Below are positions 54,141 through 63,494 of a stretch of 64,000 bases of DNA, piece by piece. The notes under the pieces were generated by a model. The model was not told where the DNA came from, made no database searches, and saw only the letters and a program-made list of their open reading frames with translations. Each line of letters starts with the position of its first letter. The stretch's first letter is position 1. A program made the translations under genes and the position numbers. Source of the stretch: Microbacterium sp. (lineage in GTDB: Bacteria; Actinomycetota; Actinomycetes; Actinomycetales; Microbacteriaceae); assembly GCF_017305435.1 (NCBI RefSeq), contig NZ_JAFKIP010000004.1, forward strand, positions 1 through 64,000. Direction: 5' to 3'.

Positions 54141-55327
54141 ACGGCGCAAAGCCCGCCGCGCCAGTCGCCGGCATCCAAGGTCCGGCGGGTCGCGTACCAA
54201 TGCCCGATATAGCGAGGGGTTGGGCGCTTTGCCTGATCAGTATCGCGAACATCATGCTCTACCTGCACGGCCGCGAGTACGGCCTGCGGCAGAGAATCCT
54301 CCCGGACTCCGCCGCCGACCAGTTCGTCACCTTCTTCACCGTCGCGTTGGTCGACGCACGCGTGTACCCACTCTTCGCACTCCTCCTCGGGTACGGAGTC
54401 GCGCGGCAGGTTGCAACGAGAAGCCCCGGTGTTGTGCGGTGGAGAGGCATCGGGCTCATTCTCTTCGGCGCCGTCCACGGCCTGCTGCTCTTTGCCGGCG
54501 ATGTCCTCGCGCTCTACGGCGTACTGACGCTGATCCTCCTGGGCATCCGAAGAGCATCAGACCGCGGCCTCATCGTCGCAGCAGCCCTTCTCATCCTTCC
54601 GACCGCGATGATTCAAGGCCTGGCGCTCGCCGAAGTAGGGCCGACCCTGCAACGCTCGATTCTCTGGTCGATCGGAATCGCTGACCCTTGGGAAGCCCTC
54701 GCGTGGCGTCCCCTGGAGTGGGTGATGGGTTTCGCCGGAATGTCGGGGGTCGTCCCCGCTGCACTTCTCGGACTTTGGGCAGGGCGGCGCAACCTGCTTG
54801 CCGCCCGGGACATCTCCACTCCTCGATGCTGGGTGCTCGGAATCGCAGGTGTCGCAGTCGGATTCGTTGGGGGTACTCCCGCCGCCGCAGTCGCCGCCAA
54901 TCTGGATTCCACAACCACCTGGCCTGGTGGCGTCATCATTTCGGTCATCCACGTGGCGACCGGCATCTTCGCCGGAATCGGATACGCCCTGCTCACCCTC
55001 GCGCTGTGCCGCTCACAACGCTTCATCACTTCCCGAGTTGCGAACGTGCTATCTGCCGTTGGACAGCGGTCGCTCACGTGCTATCTGCTCCAGAGCATCA
55101 TCATGGTTCCGCTTTTTCCAGCCTGGACAATCGCTCTCGGTGCGCAGCTTGACACCGTGAGCGCGTTTTCCGCGGCAATACTGGCCTACGTCATCACTGC
55201 GCTGGTCGCCGTGGTGCTGCAGATGAACGGGAACATCAAGCCGGCTGAGCAACTGTTGAGACACTTCGCCTACCGTGCGCCGACCGCCGGCGAGAAATCC
55301 CGCAAATCGGAGGGCTCACAGACATAG
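54137..55327 (+). CDS. DUF418 membrane protein
   Basis: 396 residues with about ten TM helices. DUF418 features include PDIARGWALCLISIANIMLYLHGREYG at the N-terminus, FTVALVDARVYPLFALLLGYG and the C-terminal AVGQRSLTCYLLQSIIMVPLF. Function unknown; such proteins are often near transporters or regulators. ATG overlaps the metallophosphoesterase stop (GTGA/ATG region). Confidence 0.85.
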   Translation: MNGAKPAAPVAGIQGPAGRVPMPDIARGWALCLISIANIMLYLHGREYGLRQRILPDSAADQFVTFFTVALVDARVYPLFALLLGYGVARQVATRSPGVVRWRGIGLILFGAVHGLLLFAGDVLALYGVLTLILLGIRRASDRGLIVAAALLILPTAMIQGLALAEVGPTLQRSILWSIGIADPWEALAWRPLEWVMGFAGMSGVVPAALLGLWAGRRNLLAARDISTPRCWVLGIAGVAVGFVGGTPAAAVAANLDSTTTWPGGVIISVIHVATGIFAGIGYALLTLALCRSQRFITSRVANVLSAVGQRSLTCYLLQSIIMVPLFPAWTIALGAQLDTVSAFSAAILAYVITALVAVVLQMNGNIKPAEQLLRHFAYRAPTAGEKSRKSEGSQT

Positions 55328-55416
55328 ACCCCGGGAGCTCTCGCCAGAAACAGTCGAACGCCTCGAGGAAGCGACCTACGCGCACATTCCTCGCGGCGGG
55401 ATCATCAGTTCCCACA

Positions 55417-55992
55417 ATGAAGGAGTTGCAGTACATGCCACTGGATCAGTTGATGACGCTGGGTAGCCCGGTGCCTATCGCTCGATGGGGTGAACCGGTG
55501 CTTCATCGCCCCTGCGCTCAGGTCACCGATTTCGGACCCGACCTATGGAATCTGCTCTGCACGATGTTTGCGACGAATACGGCGGCGAGCGGCGCAGGTC
55601 TAGCTGCACCACAGATCGGCGTCGACCTCGCGGTCTTCGTATTCGATTGTGAGGATGCCTTCGGTCGGCGCCGTCAAGGGCTCGTCTGCAACCCCGCGAT
55701 CACGCTTGCGGCAGATCCATTCGAGGAAACCGATCTGGAAGGCTGCCTCTCCTACCCCGGAGCGGCCGTTCCGCTGGCTCGGCCAGACTTTGCCATCTGC
55801 CGAGGTCAGGATCAGTTCGGCGAACCTATCACCGTGGCCGGCACCGGCACGCTGGCCCGATGTCTGCAACACGAGACGGATCATCTTGGAGGTGTCGTCA
55901 TGGCCGATCACCTCACGACCGAACAACAACGCGCACTCCAGCGCGAACACAAACTCAACGCGCCCCGCTACCCGATGAGCTGGCCCGCGTAG
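55417..55992 (+). CDS. def: peptide deformylase
   Basis: 191 residues. Motif 1 GAGLAAPQIG (59-68), motif 2 EGCLSYPG with metal ligand Cys110, and motif 3 QHETDH with His152, Glu153 and His156. It removes N-formyl groups from new proteins. Alternative start ATG at 55435. A chromosomal def must exist elsewhere, so this copy on an ICE is an extra one, possibly giving tolerance to deformylase inhibitors such as actinonin. Its 3' end overlaps the convergent methylase gene by 38 bases. Confidence 0.9.
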   Translation: MKELQYMPLDQLMTLGSPVPIARWGEPVLHRPCAQVTDFGPDLWNLLCTMFATNTAASGAGLAAPQIGVDLAVFVFDCEDAFGRRRQGLVCNPAITLAADPFEETDLEGCLSYPGAAVPLARPDFAICRGQDQFGEPITVAGTGTLARCLQHETDHLGGVVMADHLTTEQQRALQREHKLNAPRYPMSWPA

Positions 55993-57196
55993 GGGGCATC
56001 GGCGTCCGATTACCAGAACCATCGCCGTCGAGCGAGCCATACTGCCGCGCACCTCGGGCCCCATCTACTTTGCGACCCCCGCGCACTTGGCATGTTCCCC
56101 GTAGTGACGCCAACGCGGCGGCGGCATGGAGCGGTAGGACGCCATTGCCTAGAGCGGTGACCTGCTGGTTCGCGGTGAGGCCGTACTCAAGATCAGTGAC
56201 CCAACAAGCAGGTAGCCCCATCAACCACTCCACGAATCTCGGAGACGGCCGCAGCCCGGTCTTGTCGCTCAGAAGCGCCGGGGCTGGTGCCGCTCGGCCA
56301 GTGATGTGCTCCCATTGGGCGATGGCGTCACCATAGCGTCCCCAGCGTTGAAGATGTCCTCGACTAGTGGCCACAGCATCTCTGAACCGTCGTTCCTGCT
56401 CAGCGAGCCATCCGGCCCGTTGAGGGCTAGGTCGATGATCTGGTGCGACAGGGCGATGGTTCCCCGGCGCGCACGCACTTGCTCCAGGGTTTCGCCTCCC
56501 CGAGTCGAGTCGGTCGCCAGCGGCGTCCGGAACAGCCTCTTGTTGTTTGGCGAGGATGAAGATGCGAAACCTGGAGTGAGGAGCGCCGACAAAGGACGCT
56601 GGTAGGCCGATCCATTGCGCGTCATACCGCAGGTCGGCCAGATCGCCGAGCACGGCGCCGGCTGCCCTGAGAGGTCGAGCTGCGGCGTCTCCCAGACCCC
56701 ACGGGTCGAGTTCCACGTTGCGAAGGGTTGCAGCCTCGGCGGTTGCAGGGTCGGGGTTGCGTTGTTCATGGTCGTCTCCTTCTGTCGGTGCGCGGACGGC
56801 CGGGGATGAGAGCAACCCGCGCACGTTCTCGATGACCACGAACCGTGGTTGCAGCGCATCAATCGCGACGGCCATATGGGACCAGAGCCCAGAACGAGTG
56901 CCAGGGGCAAGGCCGGCCCGCTTGCCCACCGTCGACACGTCTTGGCAGGGGAAGCCCCCGCACAGGATGTCGATCGGCGGCGCTTGGCTCCAGTCGATCG
57001 TGGTGATGTCACCCAGGTTGGGAGCGTCGGGCCAGTGGTGGGAGAAGACGCGGGCGACGTGTTCGTTGAGTTCGGAGAACCAGACGGTCTCGGCGTCGAA
57101 GGTGTGCTCGACGGCGAGGTCGAGCCCGCCGTAACCGCTGAACAGAGACCCGGCCCGTAGGCGGTGATCGTTGTTCTCGTCGTTCGATTCGCGCAT
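55955..57196 (-). CDS. DNA (cytosine-5) methyltransferase
   Basis: 413 residues. Motif I AGSLFSGYGGLDLAVE (15-30), motif IV GGFPCQDVSTVGKR with catalytic Cys84, motif VI FVVIENVRG (ENV 123-125), motif VIII region VGAPHSRFRIFILA, and motifs IX-X near the end (LRPSPRFVEWLMGLP, VTALGNGVLPLHAAAAL). The target-recognition region is Pro/Arg-rich. Start ATG with GGCGGAG upstream. Target sequence unknown. A Vsr endonuclease is encoded 6.3 kb away. No matching restriction enzyme is recognisable, so it may be a solitary or antirestriction methylase. Another open frame is embedded in it. Confidence 0.9.
   Translation of the reverse strand: MRESNDENNDHRLRAGSLFSGYGGLDLAVEHTFDAETVWFSELNEHVARVFSHHWPDAPNLGDITTIDWSQAPPIDILCGGFPCQDVSTVGKRAGLAPGTRSGLWSHMAVAIDALQPRFVVIENVRGLLSSPAVRAPTEGDDHEQRNPDPATAEAATLRNVELDPWGLGDAAARPLRAAGAVLGDLADLRYDAQWIGLPASFVGAPHSRFRIFILAKQQEAVPDAAGDRLDSGRRNPGASACAPGNHRPVAPDHRPSPQRAGWLAEQERRFRDAVATSRGHLQRWGRYGDAIAQWEHITGRAAPAPALLSDKTGLRPSPRFVEWLMGLPACWVTDLEYGLTANQQVTALGNGVLPLHAAAALASLRGTCQVRGGRKVDGARGARQYGSLDGDGSGNRTPMPPTRASSSGSGAR
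56269..56769 (-). CDS. 166-codon frame embedded in the cytosine methylase gene
   Basis: Same strand as the methylase, one base out of frame, from ATG 56769 to TGA. AAGGAG stands seven bases before the ATG, a better ribosome site than that of the host gene. The protein is patterned rather than random: TWNSTRGVWETPQLDL, IWPTCGMTRNGSAY, LFRTPLATDSTRGGETLEQVRARRGTIALSHQIIDLALNG. I recall predicted proteins with WPTSGMxRNG and xTPxAxD segments in actinophages and actinobacterial elements, not verified here. No known domain. It may be a true overlapping gene or a persistent shadow. Confidence 0.45.
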   Translation of the reverse strand: MNNATPTLQPPRLQPFATWNSTRGVWETPQLDLSGQPAPCSAIWPTCGMTRNGSAYQRPLSALLTPGFASSSSPNNKRLFRTPLATDSTRGGETLEQVRARRGTIALSHQIIDLALNGPDGSLSRNDGSEMLWPLVEDIFNAGDAMVTPSPNGSTSLAERHQPRRF

Positions 57197-57418
57197 GAGG
57201 ACTCCGCCAGATCGGTGATCCCCGGTCCCGTCTCTGTGACTTCTGACCGGGCTGGTCACCTGCCAGGTGCTCGCACCGCCTCCCGTAGCCGTCCCGAGGC
57301 AACTGAGGCACGGTTTGGAGCCGTCCTCCCGACCGCCCCTCAGAGGCACCACGCGTCTTGCAGGTCGAGGTGGAGCGGGTCGCGAAGGTGGGCGTGTAAA
57401 CGGAGATATGGTGCGGCT

Positions 57419-58267
57419 ATGACGAAGCGGCGACCCGGGCGGCAGCCTCCACCGCCCGAGAACAATGAGTGGCTTAGGCGTCTGGACCGTATCTCGGAAG
57501 CGGTCGATGCCTGGCGCAAGCGTGCAGAGAATCCGATGTCGCCCGAGCCTGGAAGCTCGCTCGCAGCCGACTCAGTCGACGGATTGAGTGTCGAGAACCC
57601 TGTCTGGTACTCGATGTGCATCTCCTCCGAGCACTTGGATTTCGCGATCGATGCCATGCGAGCAACAAGCACGATGTACCCGACGGCCTACATGACCGTT
57701 GCGCGGACCGCGTTCGTCGCGGCGGTGAACGCGGTGTGGGTCCTCGCACCGCCAACGCGGCAAGAACGTCGCGAGCGGGCGCTCAGGCTCCGCGCCGACG
57801 ACCTTCGTGTTCAGGTCACATCCTTCCGCGATATGCAGATCCCGGAAGGCAAACCCGAGGAGGCTCGTACGGGCCTCCTGGAGCAACTGCGCGAGCGGCA
57901 AGCCAGCTTGCAGAGGGTCGCGACTGCGCTCGGCCTGCGAGAGGACGTCACGAAGATTCGGTTCCATCAGACCGGGGCGATCGACTGGGTCGCACAGCAC
58001 ATGCACGGCGTCGATGACGACCTCCTCATCGGTGCGACGCAGGCAATCTGGCGATCAGGCAGTGCGGCTGCCCACGCGCAATATCATTTCGGCGTCATGC
58101 GACTCGACCGAAATCAGGTCATACGCGAGGAGTCGGGCGGTTCGATCGTGCGGCTACGTGGAGACCTCGACAACGATGTCGGCCCTGCTATCGCAGCGGC
58201 GACCATGACCCTGAGCGAAGCATTCCGGCTGTATGACCTCCGGCGCGTAACGCATACCCGTAGCTGA
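57419..58267 (+). CDS. unrecognised helical protein beside the methylase
   Basis: 282 residues, no recognised domain. A polar lead (MTKRRPGRQPPPPENNEW) precedes an all-helical body: SSEHLDFAIDAMRATSTMYPTAYMTVARTAFVAAVNAVWVL and a later IWRSGSAAAHAQYHFGVM segment. The S-G-x-x-x-H-A pattern is reminiscent of DUF5677 or HEPN-like proteins, some of which act in toxin or defence systems; this is a guess. Divergent from the methylase gene over 222 bp. Confidence 0.7.
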   Translation: MTKRRPGRQPPPPENNEWLRRLDRISEAVDAWRKRAENPMSPEPGSSLAADSVDGLSVENPVWYSMCISSEHLDFAIDAMRATSTMYPTAYMTVARTAFVAAVNAVWVLAPPTRQERRERALRLRADDLRVQVTSFRDMQIPEGKPEEARTGLLEQLRERQASLQRVATALGLREDVTKIRFHQTGAIDWVAQHMHGVDDDLLIGATQAIWRSGSAAAHAQYHFGVMRLDRNQVIREESGGSIVRLRGDLDNDVGPAIAAATMTLSEAFRLYDLRRVTHTRS

Positions 58268-58451
58268 GCGGCTCGGCCACCGAAGGCGTGGAGGGTGATC
58301 GTGTTGACCAGCAACTTGGAGCCGGCCGCGGCCGCGGGCGCAATACCTCGCGGATTGCCGCCGCAACTGGAGGCTCATTTGGCGCAACCCTCAGCCTGTG
58401 TCTGCAACCCGAACAGGTCACTGAGGAGCTACGCGAGCAACCACCTCGATG

Positions 58452-59333
58452 TCAACGGGGCCTTCGCAGCCAAGATGGCGCTCGCCGTGCACCGACCGCC
58501 GAAGATCGTATCCCGCGGCTGCGCCTCCCAAGTGCCTCGAAGGAATTGTCGCTGAGCGTGAGCTTCTTCGGAACAACGCCCTTGATTGCTTCGAGCTTGC
58601 TTCCGACGGCCTCGATGTCCTTGCCAATACGCACGAGCGGATCGACAGGCAACTCGATGCGCTTCTCGACATCGAGGTCGAGTACAAACGTTTCGTGGAA
58701 CGGTTCTGGAGATGCCGTTCCGGTGTACTCGGCTTCGACTTCCCAGCGGCGCGGGATTCCCGACGCGTCGTCAAACAACTCAGGCACTTGACCCAGGAAC
58801 CAGATGTATGTGTTGCCCGGATTGAGCGTACGAAAGCTCACGTTGCCGCTGAACGTCTCGTTGACCTCAGCGAAATGTGCGTTCATCATTCCAGGTTTGA
58901 AGAATTTCTCCAGGGAAGTGAACGGCGGGCTCACGCGCAACCGCACCTCGTGGGCCGGACTCACCCCGATGTTTCGTACGGCGATATGAAGCGTGCCCTC
59001 TGCCGGTGCACCGCGGTTCTTTCGAACGAAACGAGTGGGTTCCAGGGCGACCTGGACCCTCGGTCGGACGGCTTCGACGTTGACCTGGCGCGCCAGTTCG
59101 TTCGATGCGATCAGCGCCTTGTTCGACTGATCCACCTGACGAATCTGATACCAAGCGAACCCCAACGCAACCAGAGCTGACGCTCCGAATATGGCAGACC
59201 ATTCTTCGGCGGTCGGCATGTTGGGGAACCGCCACCACGAGCCCCATATCGCGACGCTGACAGAGAACAGCCCGAACGCAACCACTACGACAGCAGCAAC
59301 CGACAAGACAATGCGTGCGGCCGGGTTCTTCAC
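58452..59333 (-). CDS. unrecognised membrane-anchored protein
   Basis: 293 residues. Two TM helices (about 8-32 and 46-62) precede a short linker (QIRQVDQSNKALIASNELARQV) and a beta-rich domain of about 150 residues (RPRVQVALEPTRFVRKNRGAPAEGTLHIAVRNIGVSPAHEVRLRV). The tail is basic. The body is probably cytoplasmic after a TM hairpin. GTG start; GGGGAG abuts the start too closely to be certain. Convergent with the gene at 57419; its 5' end overlaps the possible long start of the relaxase. Confidence 0.65.
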   Translation of the reverse strand: MKNPAARIVLSVAAVVVVAFGLFSVSVAIWGSWWRFPNMPTAEEWSAIFGASALVALGFAWYQIRQVDQSNKALIASNELARQVNVEAVRPRVQVALEPTRFVRKNRGAPAEGTLHIAVRNIGVSPAHEVRLRVSPPFTSLEKFFKPGMMNAHFAEVNETFSGNVSFRTLNPGNTYIWFLGQVPELFDDASGIPRRWEVEAEYTGTASPEPFHETFVLDLDVEKRIELPVDPLVRIGKDIEAVGSKLEAIKGVVPKKLTLSDNSFEALGRRSRGIRSSAVGARRAPSWLRRPR

Positions 59334-59407
59334 CTCCCCAACTTTATCGGCGGCGACCTGCGGCCACTGTGATGCTTACGTCGGTTGTACCGCGAACACC
59401 TACGTGT

Positions 59408-62400
59408 ATGACCGTTTCGATGCGGGTGATGAGCGCTGGCGATGGCTACAAGTACCTGCTCCGCACGGTCGCCGCTGGCGACGGTGACAGGTCACTCTCG
59501 ACCCCGTTGACGAGGTATTACGCCGAGGCGGGCAGCCCGCCGGGTCGCTGGCTCGGCGCGGGGGTCGCAACGCTGGGCGGGGTGATCGTGGAAGGTGATC
59601 GGGTCTCCGAATCCCAGCTCCAGCTTCTTGTGGGGATGGGCCGGCACCCTGTCACCGGCGATCCGCTCGGCCTGGCGTATCCCGCGTACAAGACCGTGGC
59701 GGAGCGCGTCGCGGAGCGCACCGCGGCGCTCGATCCCGGCCTCGGGCCGACCTCGCGTGCCGAGGCGGTCGCGCAGATTGAAGCCGAAGAAGCGGGGCGG
59801 GGGACGAGGCGCGCCGTCGCCGGGTACGACTTCACCTTCTCAATCCCGAAGTCCGCATCAGTGCTGTGGGCAGTCGCGGACGCGGGCACGCAGGCGCTCA
59901 TTGCCGAGGCGCATCATGCGGCGGTTGCGGAGGTGGTTGCGTTCATGGAACGGGAGGTTGCAGCCACCCGCACCGGCGCAACCGCACGCGGTGGAGCCGT
60001 TGCACAGGTAGATGTCCGTGGCCTGGTCGCCACGGCGTTTGACCACTACGACTCCCGGGCTGGAGATCCGCACCTGCACACTCATGTCGTCATCTCGAAC
60101 AAGGTGCAGACCGTCCTGGACGGCAAGTGGCGCTCCCTCGACGGCCGGCCCATGCACGCCGCGACGGTCGCGCTCTCCGAGCTGCACGAGGCCGTGCTCG
60201 CCGACCACCTCACGAGGTCGTTCGGTGTCTCCTGGGAGTCCCGCGAGATGGGCCGGGACCGCAATCCGGCGTGGGCGGTGGCGGCCGTGCCGGAGGAGCT
60301 GGTGGCCGAGTTCTCCTCCCGATCCCGGCACATCGACGCGGAGAAGAACCGGCTCATCGCCGAGTATGTCGACAAGCACGGCCGTCAGCCTTCGACGGCA
60401 ACGATCATCAAGCTCCGCGCCCAAGCCACCCTCACCACCCGCCCAGAGAAGCAGGTTCGGTCGCTGGCTGACCTGACCGCCGAATGGCGGCACCGCGCCG
60501 GCCGCATCCTCGGCATGGACGCGACCTCCTGGACGCGGGACGTGACCGCGAACGACGCACCGCTGCTGCTGCGCGCCGACGACATCCCGCTGGACGTGAT
60601 CGCATCTCTCGGCCAGTCGGTCGTGGAGGTGGTGGGCGAGAAGCGGTCGACCTGGCGACGGTGGAATCTCACCGCCGAGGCGGCTCGGCAGACGATGGGC
60701 TACCGGTTCGCCTCCACCGTGGATCGGGAAGCGGTTGTCGGCCTGGTCGTAGATGCCGCCGAGGCCGCGTCGCTGCGGCTCACGCCGCCGGAGCTCGCGT
60801 CGAGCCCGGTGGCGTTCCGCCGTCCGGATGGCACTTCGGTGTTCCGGCCGAAGCACTCGACGGTGTTCTCATCCGAAGTCCTGCTGGCCGCCGAAGACCG
60901 TCTCCTCGAGCGCGCCCGCATGAGGACCGGCCCGACCGTGCCGCTGGCGACGGTGGAGCGGATCGCCGCCAGATCCGACCGGGACGGGCGAGTGCTCGGC
61001 GACGATCAAGCCGCCGCGCTCGCGTCGGTCGCCGTGTCTGGTCGCGTCGTCGATGTTCTGGTCGGCCCGGCCGGAGCAGGGAAGACCACCGCGATGTCCG
61101 CGTTGCGGCGGGCATGGGAGCACGAGCACGGCCAAGGCTCGGTGCTCGGGCTGGCGCCGTCTGCGGTCGCTGCGCAGGTCCTCGCTGACGACCTGGGGAT
61201 CGCGACGGAGAACACCGCGAAGTGGTGGGAGGTCCATCAACGCACCGGCCAGTCGTTCCGCACGGGTCAGCTCGTGATCGTGGACGAAGCCTCCCTCGCC
61301 GGCACGCTGTCCCTGGACCGGATCACCGCGCTGGCGGCCGAGGCGGGAGCGAAGGTGCTGCTCGTCGGCGACTACGCGCAACTCCAGTCCGTCGACGCCG
61401 GCGGCGCGTTCTCCCTCCTGGCCCACGACCGGGACGATGCGCCCGAGTTGGTCGACATCCACAGGTTCACGAACCCGTGGGAGAAGACCGCATCACTCGG
61501 CCTGCGGTATGGACGCACCGAAGTCCTCGATATCTACCTCGACCACGACCGCATCCAGGGAGGGGAGACCGAGGCGATGATTAACGCCGCGTACGAGGCC
61601 TGGCGTGCCGACCGGCTCGCGGGGAGGGCGAGCGTGCTGGTCAGCGACTCGAACGAATCCGTCCTCGCGCTCAACCAGCGTGCCCGCACCGATCTGATCC
61701 TTCACGGCACGGTGAACGCGCTGCGCGAGGTCGAGTTGCACGACGGCACCCGCGCCGCGGCCGGGGACACGGTGATCACCCGCCGCAACGACCGCCGCCT
61801 ACGTGCCGACCGGTCCTGGGTCCGCAACGGCGACAGATGGACCGTCACCGACATCCGAGACGACGGCTCTGTCACACTCCGCCGCGCCGGGCACAGATGG
61901 GGCGGGTCGGTCGTAATCCCGGCGGACTACGCGGCCGAACACCTCGACCTCGGGTACGCGGTGACCTCCTACCGGGCACAGGGCATCACCGTGGACACCT
62001 CGCACGTCCTTGTCGACCCATCCATGACGCGGGAGAACCTGTACGTCGCGCTCACTCGTGGCCGGGACGCGAACCTCGCCTACGTCGCCATCGACAAGCC
62101 TGACGACTCCCACCAGGGGCCGCACCCCGGCGACAACACTGACGCCACCGCCCGCTCCGTGCTGTTCGGGGTGCTCCAGCACGGCGGCGCCGAGCTCTCC
62201 GCCCACGAGACCATCACCGCCGAGCAGGACGCCTGGGCGAACATCGGCCAACTCGCCGCGGAGTACGAGACAATCGCCGCCGCAGCCCAACGCGACAGAT
62301 GGGCGAACCTCGTTCGCGCATCCGGACTCACCGACGACGACGCGGACGTTGCGATCAGCTCGCCGGCATTCGGCGCATTGGCTGCTGAGCTGCGCCGCGC

Positions 62401-62956
62401 GGAGGCCAACCACCACGACATCGAGACCCTGCTACCGCGACTCGTACGAGTGCGCGGATTCTCGGATGCCGATGACATCGCCGCCGTCCTCCACCATCGC
62501 GTCACTCGCGCCACCGCCCGCCCCGCCGGGTCCGGCCGCGCCCGCAAGATGCCCCGGCTGATTGCCGGTCTCATCCCCGAAGCCACCGGCACCATGAGCG
62601 GCGAGTTCCGGCAGGCGCTCACCGAACGACGCGACCTCATCGAGACCCGCGCCGCCGCCCTCCTCGACACTGCGCTCACCGAACAGCGGGGATGGACGAA
62701 GGCGCTCGGAGCCCCGCCGAAGGACGCCAAGACCGCCGCGACCTGGCGCCGCCTGGCCCGCACGGTCGCCGCGTACCGCGACCGCTACGGCATCGCGGAC
62801 CCGGCGCCACTCGGGGCGCCGGCCGAGAACGATGCACAGAAGATCGAGGCCGCCCGCGCCCGCGCCGCCCTTGATCGGGCACGCGACCTCGTGCGAGGGC
62901 CGGGGGAGGAGCCGCAGCGGCGGCACGGGCGGGAGCCGGTGCGCCGCTCTCTGTGA
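59408..62956 (+). CDS. MobF (TrwC/TraI) relaxase-helicase
   Basis: 1182 residues from ATG 59408 (MTVSMRVMSAGDGYKYL); MSAGDGYKYL at 59429 and a longer frame from 59315 are alternatives. The relaxase domain has Tyr37/Tyr38 (TRYYAE) and the three-His motif HYDSRAGDPHLHTH (His213 to His226). The helicase part has Walker A GPAGAGKTT near residue 555, VIVDEASLAG and LVGDYAQLQSVDAGG. It nicks oriT and unwinds the transferred strand. It is separated by 15 kb from the other transfer genes and reads the other way. No ribosome site is obvious. Confidence 0.92.
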   Translation: MTVSMRVMSAGDGYKYLLRTVAAGDGDRSLSTPLTRYYAEAGSPPGRWLGAGVATLGGVIVEGDRVSESQLQLLVGMGRHPVTGDPLGLAYPAYKTVAERVAERTAALDPGLGPTSRAEAVAQIEAEEAGRGTRRAVAGYDFTFSIPKSASVLWAVADAGTQALIAEAHHAAVAEVVAFMEREVAATRTGATARGGAVAQVDVRGLVATAFDHYDSRAGDPHLHTHVVISNKVQTVLDGKWRSLDGRPMHAATVALSELHEAVLADHLTRSFGVSWESREMGRDRNPAWAVAAVPEELVAEFSSRSRHIDAEKNRLIAEYVDKHGRQPSTATIIKLRAQATLTTRPEKQVRSLADLTAEWRHRAGRILGMDATSWTRDVTANDAPLLLRADDIPLDVIASLGQSVVEVVGEKRSTWRRWNLTAEAARQTMGYRFASTVDREAVVGLVVDAAEAASLRLTPPELASSPVAFRRPDGTSVFRPKHSTVFSSEVLLAAEDRLLERARMRTGPTVPLATVERIAARSDRDGRVLGDDQAAALASVAVSGRVVDVLVGPAGAGKTTAMSALRRAWEHEHGQGSVLGLAPSAVAAQVLADDLGIATENTAKWWEVHQRTGQSFRTGQLVIVDEASLAGTLSLDRITALAAEAGAKVLLVGDYAQLQSVDAGGAFSLLAHDRDDAPELVDIHRFTNPWEKTASLGLRYGRTEVLDIYLDHDRIQGGETEAMINAAYEAWRADRLAGRASVLVSDSNESVLALNQRARTDLILHGTVNALREVELHDGTRAAAGDTVITRRNDRRLRADRSWVRNGDRWTVTDIRDDGSVTLRRAGHRWGGSVVIPADYAAEHLDLGYAVTSYRAQGITVDTSHVLVDPSMTRENLYVALTRGRDANLAYVAIDKPDDSHQGPHPGDNTDATARSVLFGVLQHGGAELSAHETITAEQDAWANIGQLAAEYETIAAAAQRDRWANLVRASGLTDDDADVAISSPAFGALAAELRRAEANHHDIETLLPRLVRVRGFSDADDIAAVLHHRVTRATARPAGSGRARKMPRLIAGLIPEATGTMSGEFRQALTERRDLIETRAAALLDTALTEQRGWTKALGAPPKDAKTAATWRRLARTVAAYRDRYGIADPAPLGAPAENDAQKIEAARARAALDRARDLVRGPGEEPQRRHGREPVRRSL

Positions 62957-63105
62957 ACGAGTGCGCTTCCCGATGTCAGGGCCGAGCCGTACAGTGGATG
63001 ACGAGGCGGCCTCTATATTGGCGCTGTCGCTCCCCGCGACGGTATGACCCCCCGCAGCAGTGGGTGGTCCTTTCAGGTTCTTGTCGTCGAACTCCTGAGA
63101 GGACT
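62957..63105 (+). other. 149-bp gap with possible leader frame
   Basis: Between the relaxase and the next gene lies a 24-codon ATG frame (62976-63047, starting MSGPSRTVDDEAAS and ending ALSLPATV). It has no clear ribosome site. The segment CTATATTGG is the most AT-rich here and might be a -10. I see no terminator. Confidence 0.3.
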
Positions 63106-63462
63106 ATGCACATGTTCCGACTCATCTGGGCGGCCAGCGTACGCACCCACAGCATCCTCAGCTACGCGCCCACCAACCTCCTGCTCGCCGTCACCCGCAC
63201 CCGCCGCGGACTGCGCTGGGGCATCCCAGCGATGCTCCTCGCAATCCCATACCTGCTCGCCGCCCACTGGTGCGTCACGACCATCGAGGCCGGTGGGCCT
63301 GGGTGGCTCAACCTTCTGGTGCTGTTGTGCGGGTGGAACTCGATCAAGCTGATCCTGAACGGACCGATCACCGCGGTCCTGCTCATCCGCACCAAGATCC
63401 GTGAGCGTGCCAGGCTTCGCCGCGCATGCCAGGCTGAACGTGTGACTCGTCTCGCCGCATAG
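63106..63462 (+). CDS. small two-helix membrane protein of the element
   Basis: 118 residues. The ATG follows GAGAGGACT. Two TM segments (about 35-58, GIPAMLLAIPYLLAAHWCVTTI, and 65-90, WLNLLVLLCGWNSIKLILNGPITAVLLI) and basic ends (RTRRGLRWG, RTKIRERARLRR). Related small proteins accompany TrwC relaxases in actinobacterial ICEs as far as I recall. Function unknown. Confidence 0.72.
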   Translation: MHMFRLIWAASVRTHSILSYAPTNLLLAVTRTRRGLRWGIPAMLLAIPYLLAAHWCVTTIEAGGPGWLNLLVLLCGWNSIKLILNGPITAVLLIRTKIRERARLRRACQAERVTRLAA

Positions 63463-63494
63463 AGAGAACAGCAGAACGGACATAACCTTGAGAC

